Part shown: piece after piece, positions 42,387-52,000 of the stretch
Position numbering within the stretch: the stretch's first letter is position 1
How the letters are laid out: each line of letters begins with the position of its first letter
From: Verrucomicrobiota bacterium
GTDB lineage: Bacteria > Verrucomicrobiota > Verrucomicrobiia > Limisphaerales > CAIMTB01
Assembly (NCBI GenBank): GCA_963205105.1
Contig: CAUJJW010000198.1
Span: 1-57,145, forward strand
Length of the DNA: 57,145 nt
Direction: 5' to 3'
Notes under the pieces: model-generated
Seen by the model: only the letters and a program-made list of their open reading frames with translations
Told to the model about the DNA's origin: nothing
Database searches by the model: none
Translations under genes and position numbers: made by a program

Positions 42387-45300
42387 ATGGCGGTCGCTTG
42401 GGTCATGGTCTTGAGTTGGCTTCTGGTGGGCTCCATGAGTTCCGCATCCGCTGCCGAGACGTCGCGGGCGGCGCGGTTTCGGGCGGGGGCCGCGATGGTG
42501 GACATCGCGCCGACCCACTTCCCGGTGATCGTCAACGCCATGTTCACCGAGCGTTCCGCGACCCAGGTCGTGGATCCGCTGCACGTGCGCGCCCTGGTGC
42601 TGGAAGAAGGCGAGGTCCGGGTGGCGATTGCGGTGGTCGACACCTGCATGATGTCGCGGTCGTTGATCGACGAGGCCAAAGCCCTGGCGCATCGGACCAC
42701 GGGAATTCCGCTGGACCGGATGCTGGTGTCGGCGACCCACACCCATTCGGCGCCGTCGGCGATGGGGTGCCTGGGCAGTCGCATCGACCCGCGGTATGCC
42801 GCGTTTTTGCCGGGTCGGATCGCGGAGGCCATACTCGCGGCAGACAGTCGGCGGGCGCCGGCGGAAGTGGGTTGGGGCGTGATCGACGACTGGGAACGCA
42901 CCTTCAATCGACGTTGGATTCGGCGACCGGACCGGATTTTGAACGATCCCTTCGGCGACCCCACGGTGCGGGCCAACATGCATCCGGGATACGAAAGTCC
43001 GGACGCGGTGGGACCTTCCGGGCCGGTGGACCCGGGGCTTTCGGTGGTGGGGATTCGGGCGCTCGACGGCAAGCCGATCGCCCTGTTGGCGAACTACTCG
43101 CAGCACTACTACGGGTCACCGTTGCTGTCGGCGGACTACTACGGACGTTTCGCCGGTTACGTGGCGCAGGGGTTGGGATCGGACCCGGGTTTTGTGGGCA
43201 TCATGTCGCAGGGGACCAGCGGGGATCTGATGTGGATGGACTACGGGGCGCCGAAACGTGAGATCGGTTATGACGCGTATGCGAAGGAGATCGCGGACGA
43301 AGTGCTGGGCGTCTATCGGGGGCTGATTTTTCGATCGTCACCGGGATTGAAGATGGCGGAACGGAAACTCTCGTTGGCCTACCGGGTGCCGGATGCGTCG
43401 AGACTCGACTGGGCTCGGCGGGTGGCGGCGGCTCTGGGGGATCGTTTGCCGCAGACCCAGGCGGAGATCTACGCCCTGGAAGCGGTGGCGTTGCATGAAG
43501 CGCAGCGGACGGAAGTGGTGGTTCAGGCGTTGCGCATCGGCGAGTTGGGCATCGCGACCATGCCCAACGAGGTCTATGCGATCACGGGTTTGAAGGTGAA
43601 GGCGTGGAGCCCGCTGCGACCGACCTTCGTGATGGAACTGGCGAACGGGGGTGACGGTTACATTCCGCCGCCTGAACAACACGTCCTGGGCGGGTACACC
43701 ACCTGGCCGGCGCGGACCGCGGGTTTGGAAGTTCAGGCGGAACCGCGCATCACCGAGGCGGTGCTGCAATGTCTGGAAGAAGTCGCCGGCCGGCCTCGTC
43801 GTTCGATCGAAGAACCTTTGGGTCCTTACACCGATCGGATTCTGTCGGACCGGCCGGTAGCCTATTGGCGGCTCAACGAGATCGTGGTGCCGCGCGCCGT
43901 GGATGCGAGCGGGCGCGGGCAGGACGGACACTTCGAGCCTGGAGTGGCTCTTTATCTGCCCGGAGTGGGCAGTGGGAATGGGGTATCGCCGAAGCCGGCG
44001 CTGACGACGTCGGCGTTTTCGGGGCCGGGCGGTTTGAACCGGGCGGTGCACCTGGCGGGCGGGCGGGTACGAGGGAAGGTGACGGGATTGGGCAACACGT
44101 ACACGGTGACCTTTTGGTTCTGGAACGGCCTGACGAATCTGGCGCGGCCGGTGACCGGCTATCTGTTGTCGCGAGGGCAGGCGGGGGATGCGCAAGCGGC
44201 GGGGGATCACCTGGGCATTGGTGGGACCTCGATTCCGGAAGCGGCGGGAAAGCTGTTCTTCTTTAATGGCAATGCGCGGAACCAGCTGCTTCTGGGTCGT
44301 ACCTTTCTGCCGGAACGCACCTGGCATCACGTGGCGTTGGTTCGAAGCGGCAACCGGGTGGTGGTCTACCTGGACGGGAACGAAAAGCCCGAGATCGAAG
44401 GTGTCGCCGAGATGACCGGCGTGCTCGACGGCGGTGAGGTCTTTCTGGGCGGGCGCAACGATGGGTTCGCGGGATTGGAAGGGAAAGTGGATGAAGTGGC
44501 GTTCTTCGACCGGGCCCTGGGAGCGCGGGCGGTGGCGGCGCACTTCGAGGCTTCGGGCATGCCGCGGCCAGTGCTGGCGCGGCCTCCGTTGGAATCGCCG
44601 CCGCTGTCGCCGGAGGCGGCGCTTTCCAAGATCCGAGTGGCACCGGGCTACCGTGTGGAGTTGGTGGCCAGCGAGCCGCAGGTGGTGGACCCGGTGGCCA
44701 TCGACTGGGATGCGGACGGCAGGCTTTGGGTGGTGGAGATGGCGGATTATCCGCTGGGCATGGATGGCGAGGGGAAGCCGGGAGGCCGGGTGCGGGTGCT
44801 GGAAGACCTCGATGGCGATGGGCGGATGGACAAGTCGACGCTCTTCGCGGAGGGCCTGAACTTTCCGAACGGGATCCTGACCTGGCGCGATGGCGTGCTG
44901 ATCACGGCGGCGCCCGACGTGCTGTTCCTGCGGGACACCGACGGCGATGGCCAAGCGGACACCCGGGAAGTGCTGCTCACCGGATTTCTGGAGGGCAACC
45001 AGCAACTGCGGGTGAACGGATTGCGATGGGGGTTGGACAACTGGGTGTACTGCGCGGCGGGCGGGCATCATCGAGGTCATGCCTCGGAAACGCGGGTGCG
45101 ATCGACGCGAACCGGCAAGGAAGTGGCCATCGGCAGTCGCGACCTCCGTTTCCGGCCGGACACGGGCGAATTGGAGGCCGAATCGGGACCCACGCAGTTT
45201 GGTCGGAACCGGGACGACTGGGGGCATTGGTTTGGCACGCAGAACAGCTGGCCGCTGTGGCACTACGTGCTGGCGGACCGTTATGTGCGCCGCAACCCGC

Positions 45301-47459
45301 ACGTGGCGGCGCCGGACCCGGTTCGGCAAGTGGTGGGGCCGATGAACCCGAAGATTTATCCCGCCAGCCGATTGGAGAAACGCTTCCACAGCTTCGCCGA
45401 ATCGGGACGGTTCACCTCGGCCTGCGGGGGCATGGTCTATCAGGACGACTGGTTGTTCGCGGGAACCTCGGGATTGCAGGGATTCACCTGCGAACCGTTC
45501 CACAACCTGGTGCACCGCGAGGTGCTGCGCGACGACGGAGTCAGCTTCGTGGCGAGGCGGGCCACCGGTGAGGAAACGTCGGAGTTTTTTGCATCCGAGG
45601 ATCGCTGGTGTCGGCCGGTGATGGTGCGGACGGGTCCGGACGGGGCGCTGTGGGTGGTGGACATGTACCGCTACATGATCGAGCACCCGCAATGGTTGCC
45701 GGTGGAAGGACGGGCGGAGCTGATGCCGCACTATCGGGAAGGGGACGACCGAGGGCGTATCTATCGGGTGGTACCGGTGGGCGACAAACCCACGGGACGT
45801 TCACGGTCGATCCAGCCGTTGGGGAAACGCACACCCGCGGAGTGGGTCGCGGCGTTGGAGTCGTCGAATGGCTGGCAGCGCGACAAGGCGCATCAACTGC
45901 TGCTCTGGCGGAAGGACCTTGGCGTCGTGCCGCGGCTGGAACAACTGGCCACCGGCTCGGCGCGGGCGTCGACGCGGGTGCAGGCGCTGGGTGTCTTGGA
46001 GGGGCTGGGAGCGTTGACCTCCGCGGTGGTGGAACAGGCGCTGCGGGATTCCCATCCCGGGGTTCGAGAGAACGCCCTGCGTTTCGCGGAACCACGACTC
46101 ACGCCTTCGGTCGTGTCGACGGCAACGATGCGGGTGACGGACCCGAGCGCGAAGGTGCGGCTGCAACTGGCTCTGACGCTGGGTGAATGGCCCGAGACCG
46201 CGGCGGGCGAGGCGCTGGGACGTTTGGCGGTGGCGAACCTGGAGGAACCCTTTCTGGTGGCGGCGGTGCTCAGCTCGGCCCTGCCCCATCGTAGGGCCTT
46301 GGTGACGGCCGTGGCCGCTGCGGGAGGGCGGGCGATGGAGGTCTTTGCGGAACCGCTGATTCAGATCTGTCTGGCGACGAACGATCGCGAGGCGCTGGCG
46401 GTGCTTCTGAGGCCGACGCTGGGTGAGCGGGACGGACGGTACACGCCGGAGCAAGTGGCAGCGTTTCGGCGGTTTCTGGACCTCCTGGCTCGACAGGGGC
46501 TGGACTTCCGGGCGCTGCAAGTGGCCGACGTGGCGGGTGACGCCTTATCCAAGATTCTTCGAAATGCACCCGCCCTGTTCCAGGACGCGAACCATCTGCA
46601 GCAGGACGAACGAGTGTCGCCGTTGGGAAGGGTCATGGCGGCGTCCCTCATGACCCGGGACCCGGCGCTGCGGGAGTCGGGGCTGAACTCACTCGGAGGG
46701 TGGCTGGACGCGCAGTCGATGGTGGAAATCCAAGTGGCGGCGATACGGGCTCTGGCGGCGACTGGAGCGGAAGCAGTTCCTGGTTTGATATTGCCTCACT
46801 GGCAGGGGTTTGGTCCGGGAACGCGGGCCGTGGTGGTGGAGGTGCTTTCGGGACGGACGGAGTGGGCATTGGGACTCTTGCGGGCGGTGGAATCGGGCCG
46901 GGTGGAGCCTCAGGCCTTGGATGCGGCGACCCGCGCGCGTCTGGCGCGACACGCGCAAGGTGGTGTGCGGGAAACCGCGGCGCGTGTGCTGGGGACTTCG
47001 ACAAGCTCGGGACGGGCGTCGGTGGTGTCGGCGTTTCGGCCGGCACTGGCGTTGCGCGGGGATCCGGGTCGCGGTGCCGGCACCTACGCGAAACTCTGTG
47101 TCACCTGTCATCGACGGGACAACCTGGGGAACGAGGTGGGGCCGGACCTGCGATCCGTGGCGTCGCACCCGGCGGAGAAACTGCTGACGAACCTGCTCGA
47201 TCCGAGTCTCGACGTTCAGCCGGGCTACCACGCCTACGCGTGCACCCTCAAGGGGGGCGAGGAACTGTACGGGATCATCGCGGCGGAAACGGGGAACAGC
47301 GTGATACTGAAACTCGTGGACGGCACCACGCGCACGATCCGGCGTTCGGACATCCTGGAGCTTCGCGGCTCGGCGCTGTCGCTGATGCCGGAGGGCCTGG
47401 AGGCGGGCTTGGGTTTGCAGGAGGTGGCGGACCTGATCGCGTTCCTCAAGGCGCCCTGA
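42387..47459 (+). CDS. Ceramidase-like / LamG / PVC dehydrogenase / HEAT / haem-c fusion protein
   Basis: A 1690-residue exported protein. The ATG at 42387 follows GGGAAGGG and starts a signal peptide ('MVLSWLLVGSMSSASAA'). Domains: neutral/alkaline ceramidase-like N-domain (about 30-470; zinc-type His118/His120 in 'THTHSAP' and His240 in 'NYSQHYYG'); LamG (about 488-723); a Piru_Ver-type six-bladed propeller dehydrogenase (about 744-1135, 'VDPVAIDWDADGRLWVVEM'); HEAT repeats (about 1150-1540); and a PVC-type haem-binding domain with Cys1571-V-T-Cys1574-His1575 and 'NEVGPDLRSV'. Each part is common in Verrucomicrobiota, but the ceramidase and LamG units are normally separate from the dehydrogenase-haem unit. 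Likely an envelope enzyme coupling polymer or lipid hydrolysis with sugar oxidation; this is inferred. Confidence 0.88.
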   Translation: MAVAWVMVLSWLLVGSMSSASAAETSRAARFRAGAAMVDIAPTHFPVIVNAMFTERSATQVVDPLHVRALVLEEGEVRVAIAVVDTCMMSRSLIDEAKALAHRTTGIPLDRMLVSATHTHSAPSAMGCLGSRIDPRYAAFLPGRIAEAILAADSRRAPAEVGWGVIDDWERTFNRRWIRRPDRILNDPFGDPTVRANMHPGYESPDAVGPSGPVDPGLSVVGIRALDGKPIALLANYSQHYYGSPLLSADYYGRFAGYVAQGLGSDPGFVGIMSQGTSGDLMWMDYGAPKREIGYDAYAKEIADEVLGVYRGLIFRSSPGLKMAERKLSLAYRVPDASRLDWARRVAAALGDRLPQTQAEIYALEAVALHEAQRTEVVVQALRIGELGIATMPNEVYAITGLKVKAWSPLRPTFVMELANGGDGYIPPPEQHVLGGYTTWPARTAGLEVQAEPRITEAVLQCLEEVAGRPRRSIEEPLGPYTDRILSDRPVAYWRLNEIVVPRAVDASGRGQDGHFEPGVALYLPGVGSGNGVSPKPALTTSAFSGPGGLNRAVHLAGGRVRGKVTGLGNTYTVTFWFWNGLTNLARPVTGYLLSRGQAGDAQAAGDHLGIGGTSIPEAAGKLFFFNGNARNQLLLGRTFLPERTWHHVALVRSGNRVVVYLDGNEKPEIEGVAEMTGVLDGGEVFLGGRNDGFAGLEGKVDEVAFFDRALGARAVAAHFEASGMPRPVLARPPLESPPLSPEAALSKIRVAPGYRVELVASEPQVVDPVAIDWDADGRLWVVEMADYPLGMDGEGKPGGRVRVLEDLDGDGRMDKSTLFAEGLNFPNGILTWRDGVLITAAPDVLFLRDTDGDGQADTREVLLTGFLEGNQQLRVNGLRWGLDNWVYCAAGGHHRGHASETRVRSTRTGKEVAIGSRDLRFRPDTGELEAESGPTQFGRNRDDWGHWFGTQNSWPLWHYVLADRYVRRNPHVAAPDPVRQVVGPMNPKIYPASRLEKRFHSFAESGRFTSACGGMVYQDDWLFAGTSGLQGFTCEPFHNLVHREVLRDDGVSFVARRATGEETSEFFASEDRWCRPVMVRTGPDGALWVVDMYRYMIEHPQWLPVEGRAELMPHYREGDDRGRIYRVVPVGDKPTGRSRSIQPLGKRTPAEWVAALESSNGWQRDKAHQLLLWRKDLGVVPRLEQLATGSARASTRVQALGVLEGLGALTSAVVEQALRDSHPGVRENALRFAEPRLTPSVVSTATMRVTDPSAKVRLQLALTLGEWPETAAGEALGRLAVANLEEPFLVAAVLSSALPHRRALVTAVAAAGGRAMEVFAEPLIQICLATNDREALAVLLRPTLGERDGRYTPEQVAAFRRFLDLLARQGLDFRALQVADVAGDALSKILRNAPALFQDANHLQQDERVSPLGRVMAASLMTRDPALRESGLNSLGGWLDAQSMVEIQVAAIRALAATGAEAVPGLILPHWQGFGPGTRAVVVEVLSGRTEWALGLLRAVESGRVEPQALDAATRARLARHAQGGVRETAARVLGTSTSSGRASVVSAFRPALALRGDPGRGAGTYAKLCVTCHRRDNLGNEVGPDLRSVASHPAEKLLTNLLDPSLDVQPGYHAYACTLKGGEELYGIIAAETGNSVILKLVDGTTRTIRRSDILELRGSALSLMPEGLEAGLGLQEVADLIAFLKAP

Positions 47460-48993
47460 GCGACGTGTTGCGCAGGATGAGCGCGGCGATGCGTCGGGTT
47501 TGCCATTCGCTCAACAGGTTCGGCGGGATCGGAACGGTGCGGGGACCGTCGATGAACGAACCCAGCACCAGATCGGGATCGCCGTCGCCGTCGAGGTCGC
47601 CGGCGTCCAGGGTGAGCCAACGGCCGGCGTTGGCCTCAGGAATCGTGGAGGCCGTGAACCGCAGCGCCCCCTGGTTCTCCAGGTAGACAAAGCTCTCCGC
47701 CGGCGTTTGGGAGTAGTCGGGGAAAAAGGAAATCGCCGCGATGTCGAGGTCGCCGTCGCGATCGAAATCGCGGGCGACGGCCTTGAACGCGCCGTTCAAC
47801 GGGAAGAACCAGGCTTCCGAAAAGCGGAAGTGACCGTCGTTCAGGAAGATTCGGACGCCGTGGTAGCGCTTGAACGGGGAGGGGTAATCGCCGTTGTCGC
47901 CGTTGGTCATCAAAATGTCCGGGTGACCGTCGCCGTTGAAATCGGCCAGTTCGAAGCCGGTGGAACCGTGCGCTGGCGGGAAGTGCAGCAAAGGTTCCCA
48001 GGAAAAGCCGCCATTGCCGCGATTGCGCAGAAGGTAGAGCCCTTCACGCGCCTGGCCGAAGAGGCTGATGAGGTCGGGCTGTTGATCGCGGTCGACGTCC
48101 AGCACCTCGGTGCGGATCGCTCCAGGGAATTCGACCAGGACGTCCTCCGTGAGGCGACCGGATGGCGCCTCCAGGAACGCCGAAAGCTTGCCCAGGTAAT
48201 TGCCAAACTGCGCCACCACCACATCCCTTCGACCATCCGCATTGAGATCCAGGAGCACGCAGTCCACGGGCCGTTGGAGGTCGTTGAGGAACGGTTGAAG
48301 AACGAAACCTGCGCTCTGCGGTTGCAGCCGGACGATTTGCCCGGACTTCAGGTCGGAAGGGAAGATATCGCCGATCAAGGTGAGCAGGACATCGGGGCCG
48401 TCGCGGGTGAGGGCGACGGGGGCGCTGGCGACGGGTGTGGAGGAGAGCCACTGACCGGCTGATGAGACCACGTGGAGGCTGCGTCGGCGCGCATCGCCCA
48501 GGAACAACCGACGTTCGGCGGGTTCGATGCGGACCAGGGTGATGCCGGGTTCGAGGTTGGGATGGCTGACGGGTTCGGCTTGGAACCGGGCGGTGGTGGG
48601 TTGGAGGGCGGGGCGCGGTGGGGATGGAAGAGCGGTGTCGGGGGCGCTCTGCACGTAATACTGGCCGATGGCGCGCCAGTCGGGTTCGGGGAGCAGCGGG
48701 TGTTCGGGAAAAATTTTGGCTTCCTGGAGCAACGGGCCATCGGGGCGGTTGTCGAAATTGAGACGTGCGGCGCCGAGCAAGGGGGCCATGCGGCGCAGGG
48801 TGGTGACCCAGGTCTTCTGGTCGAGCAGGTCGGGGGCGGGAAAGAGATGGCAGGCCTGGCAGTACTGACGGGCGAGGGCCTCGCCGCGAGCGGGGTTGTT
48901 GGGGGCCCAGGGTTGGGCGGTGATGCGAAGAGTCAGGGCGGCCAGCAGGAGCGCCCCGACCGCCCCCAGGCAAACCCGCCGCGGGGGCTTCAT
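47446..48993 (-). CDS. Cytochrome c - VCBS/FG-GAP beta-propeller protein
   Basis: A 515-residue exported protein. A signal peptide leads to a c-type haem site at Cys45-Q-A-Cys48-His49 ('CQACHLFPAPDLL'). A propeller of at least five VCBS/FG-GAP calcium-type motifs follows ('DLNADGRRDVV', 'DVDRDQQPDLI', 'DFNGDGHPDIL', 'DFDRDGDLDIA', 'DLDGDGDPDLV'). It probably passes electrons in the periplasm or outer envelope. An alternative GTG at 49017 overlaps the upstream stop as GTGA; the ATG at 48993 also has an AAGGAA about ten bases upstream, so the start is uncertain. It converges with the ceramidase fusion, overlapping 14 nt. Confidence 0.85.
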   Translation of the reverse strand: MKPPRRVCLGAVGALLLAALTLRITAQPWAPNNPARGEALARQYCQACHLFPAPDLLDQKTWVTTLRRMAPLLGAARLNFDNRPDGPLLQEAKIFPEHPLLPEPDWRAIGQYYVQSAPDTALPSPPRPALQPTTARFQAEPVSHPNLEPGITLVRIEPAERRLFLGDARRRSLHVVSSAGQWLSSTPVASAPVALTRDGPDVLLTLIGDIFPSDLKSGQIVRLQPQSAGFVLQPFLNDLQRPVDCVLLDLNADGRRDVVVAQFGNYLGKLSAFLEAPSGRLTEDVLVEFPGAIRTEVLDVDRDQQPDLISLFGQAREGLYLLRNRGNGGFSWEPLLHFPPAHGSTGFELADFNGDGHPDILMTNGDNGDYPSPFKRYHGVRIFLNDGHFRFSEAWFFPLNGAFKAVARDFDRDGDLDIAAISFFPDYSQTPAESFVYLENQGALRFTASTIPEANAGRWLTLDAGDLDGDGDPDLVLGSFIDGPRTVPIPPNLLSEWQTRRIAALILRNTSLRAP

Positions 48994-49013
48994 GCCGTGT
49001 GCATTCCTTCGGA

Positions 49014-52000
49014 TCACGGGGGTGTGTCTCCCGACGGCAGATCGAGGGTGAGCACGGTGCTGTTGGCGTCCACCGTCAGCGTCCGGCGGAACGTCGCACC
49101 GCCGGGTGGACGGACATCCAGGGTGATCGGCCCAGCGGGTCGGGGGAGAAAGGAGGAGGGCGCGTCGAAGCTTCGGTAGCCGCTGCCGGCGCGGATTTCA
49201 TGGAGCGGTCCCGTTGGACCCGAGGGTTGGATCACGCGGAAGGTGGTGCCGATACCTTGGGGATTGGCGACGGTTCCTCGAACCTTGATCTGGATGCCGG
49301 GTGCGGGGCTGGTGTTGCGGTACAGCATGACGGCTGCGGCGTTCTGGGAGACAGCGAGGTCGGGGCGTCCGTCGTTGTTGTAGTCGGCGACCGCGCTGCC
49401 CCGTTGTTCGCCGTAGATTCCGATGCCGCTTTCGGTTCCGGAGACCGGCTGGAAGCCAGCGCGTCCATTGCCCAAGAGCAACAGTCCGCGTCCGGCGTCG
49501 TGTCCGGAGACGGCTGGGGACACGCCGAAGAAATTCTGGGCGAGGAAGAGATCCAGGTGCCCGTCGAGGTTGAAGTCGGCGACGTTGATGCCGAAGACCG
49601 GGGACAGCTGGGCTTCGGGTGGCAAGGGAACGGCATCGAAATGGTCGCCGCGGTTGAGGAAGACGGTGGTGGCCAGGGTCGAGGCTTCGAGGAACTGAGG
49701 GGAAAGGTCACGACCGACGAGCAGGTCTTCGACGCGCGCACCCGCGTAGGCGGCGTGGGTGGGAAACGTTTCGCGCAGCCAGGGCAATGATTTGGACATC
49801 ACCATCAGATCGCGCTCGGGCACCCAACCGCCGAGCCCGGTGTCGAAGGCGGCTTCGATCAGTTCCATGTGCCCCTGTCCGGCGAGGTCGCCGAAATAAA
49901 GCCGGACCGGATGTTGGGGTGTTGGGCGGTAGCGGGAGTTGAGACCCCAATTTCCGGCGACCAGATCCATGCGTCCGTCGTTGTCGAAATCCCCGGCTTG
50001 AATGCCGGTCCACCAGCCGGTGTGCCGGTGGAGTCCGCGCTCGGTGGTCACCTCGCGCAGTTGACCGCGCTGGTTGTGGTAGAGGCGGACGGGTCCCCAC
50101 TCGCAGGCGAGCGCCAGTTCGGGGAAACCATCGGCGTTGAGATCCGACCACACGGCTCCGGAGACGAGTCCGGCGTTGGTGAAGGTCAGGTGGTTGGCCG
50201 GGTGCGGGCGCCAGGTTGCGCCATCGCGCTCGAACAGCCGGGAAGGACTGGCCAGCGGGTAACGGCCTCCGATGGGCCCACCACCCACGAACAAGTCGAG
50301 GTCGCCATCGGCATCGATGTCAGCCAAGGCGAGCGGGCCGGGCGTGTCTCCGCCGAGGGACAGGACTTCGGAGGACGAGCCTGCAGCATCGTAAGCGAGC
50401 AGCGACGCCCCACCGGCGTCGGGATTCTCGTAGGCGGAAGTGGCCACGAGTGCCTGGTGTCGACGGTCACCAACGGGAACGCTGACGACGCTGACCTGGT
50501 CCAGGGTGGCAGGTTGGGGTTCGACGAGTTGGAATCGGCCATTGGCGGTGGCGAGGAAGAGACCGGGTCGCCCTCCTTTGCCGCTGGAGACGAACAAATC
50601 TTCGCGTCCGTCACCGCTGAGATCCATCCAACCGACCCCGGGGCCGGCCTGACTGGCCCGGCGCGGGAGCAGCGGCTGCCGTTCCAAGTCATCGAAAGGC
50701 GCCTCGTAGTGCCGGTAGCCGAGTTGGGCCGAGTCATCCGAGAACAAGGTGGTTGTCTTGGGCGGAATCTCGGAGGGCGCAGGAGCGGTGGCTTGGGCTT
50801 CGTCGACTTCGTAGATGCGGTTGGGTTGGACGTCCTGGACGACACTGCGCTGGCCGCTGCGCCAATGGACTTCGAGCCGTAGCGGTCGGGGGGTTGGACC
50901 GGGTGACGCGGCGAAGACACGCACGGCATCATCGGCGGAGAGGTAACGCCCGCCCGCCTGCATCTCCTGGCTTTGGGTTTCGACCGGGCCGCCGTGGAGC
51001 AGGATGCGGGCGCCGACGCCGCGGGTGTTGGGGGAACGTCCCTTCAAGCGCACGGCGATGCGTGGGGCGGAAGACTGATTGCGGTAAACGCCAGCCACGT
51101 CGTTGAGGCGGTTCACGGCGAGGTCGAGGTCGCCGTCGTTGTCGAGGTCGGCGAGGCAGGTTCCCTGGGAGACGGTGATGCGATCACCCCAACCCCAGCC
51201 ATTGGGAACCTCTTCGAAGCGCAGGTGGCCGAGGTTGCGGTAGGCGAGGCAGGGGGTGGCGATGGGAGGGGTTTTCTTCCGCAGGCCCAGTTCGTCGAGC
51301 GTGCTGAGCCGGGACGATTTTCGAATCGCTTCGATCCGCATGCCGTAGTCGATGTGCATGTCGTCGCGGGCATGGCCGGTGGCGACGAGCAGGTCCTCGT
51401 AGCCATCGAGATCGATGTCGATGAAGAGGGGGTTCCAAGCCCACTCGGAAGCCTCCAGTCCAGCGTACTGGGCGATCTCCGCGAAGGTGCCATCGCCGCG
51501 GGCGAGTTGCAGGGTGCTGCGGGCGAATTGGGGGCGTGAGTCGATGGCGCCGGGCGGGTGCGGTTCCATGGCGGCGTCCATGCGGGTGAGTCGCACGCGG
51601 TGATCGCGGCTCATCATGTCGAGCACGTAGAGATCGTCGTGACCATCGCGGTTGATGTCGGCGGCATCGACGCCCATGGAGAACTTGCTGGTGTTGCGCA
51701 GGGTGAGGGGTGGCGCGGCGCGGAATATTCCACCGCCCTGCTGGATCCAGAAGCGATCGACGCTGGCGAAGTCGTTGCAGACGTAGAGATCGGGTTGCCC
51801 GTCGCCATTGAGGTCGCGGAGCAGGACGGACAAGCCCCAGTCGTAGGGAGGTTCGGTCAGGGGCTTGCCGGATGCGTCGAGAAAGGAGCCTCCGGTGAAA
51901 CTGACTTCGGTGAAGCCGTTGGTTCCCTGGTTGAAGAAGAGGGCGTCGGGTTCACCGTTCTCCACGATGGAACCCGAGGCGAGGTAGGTGAACCGACCTT

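Noticed and set aside
43338..45731. Minus-strand open frame of 797 codons within the ceramidase fusion gene
   Set aside because: Arg/His/Pro-rich shadow with no domain, opposite a well-supported protein.
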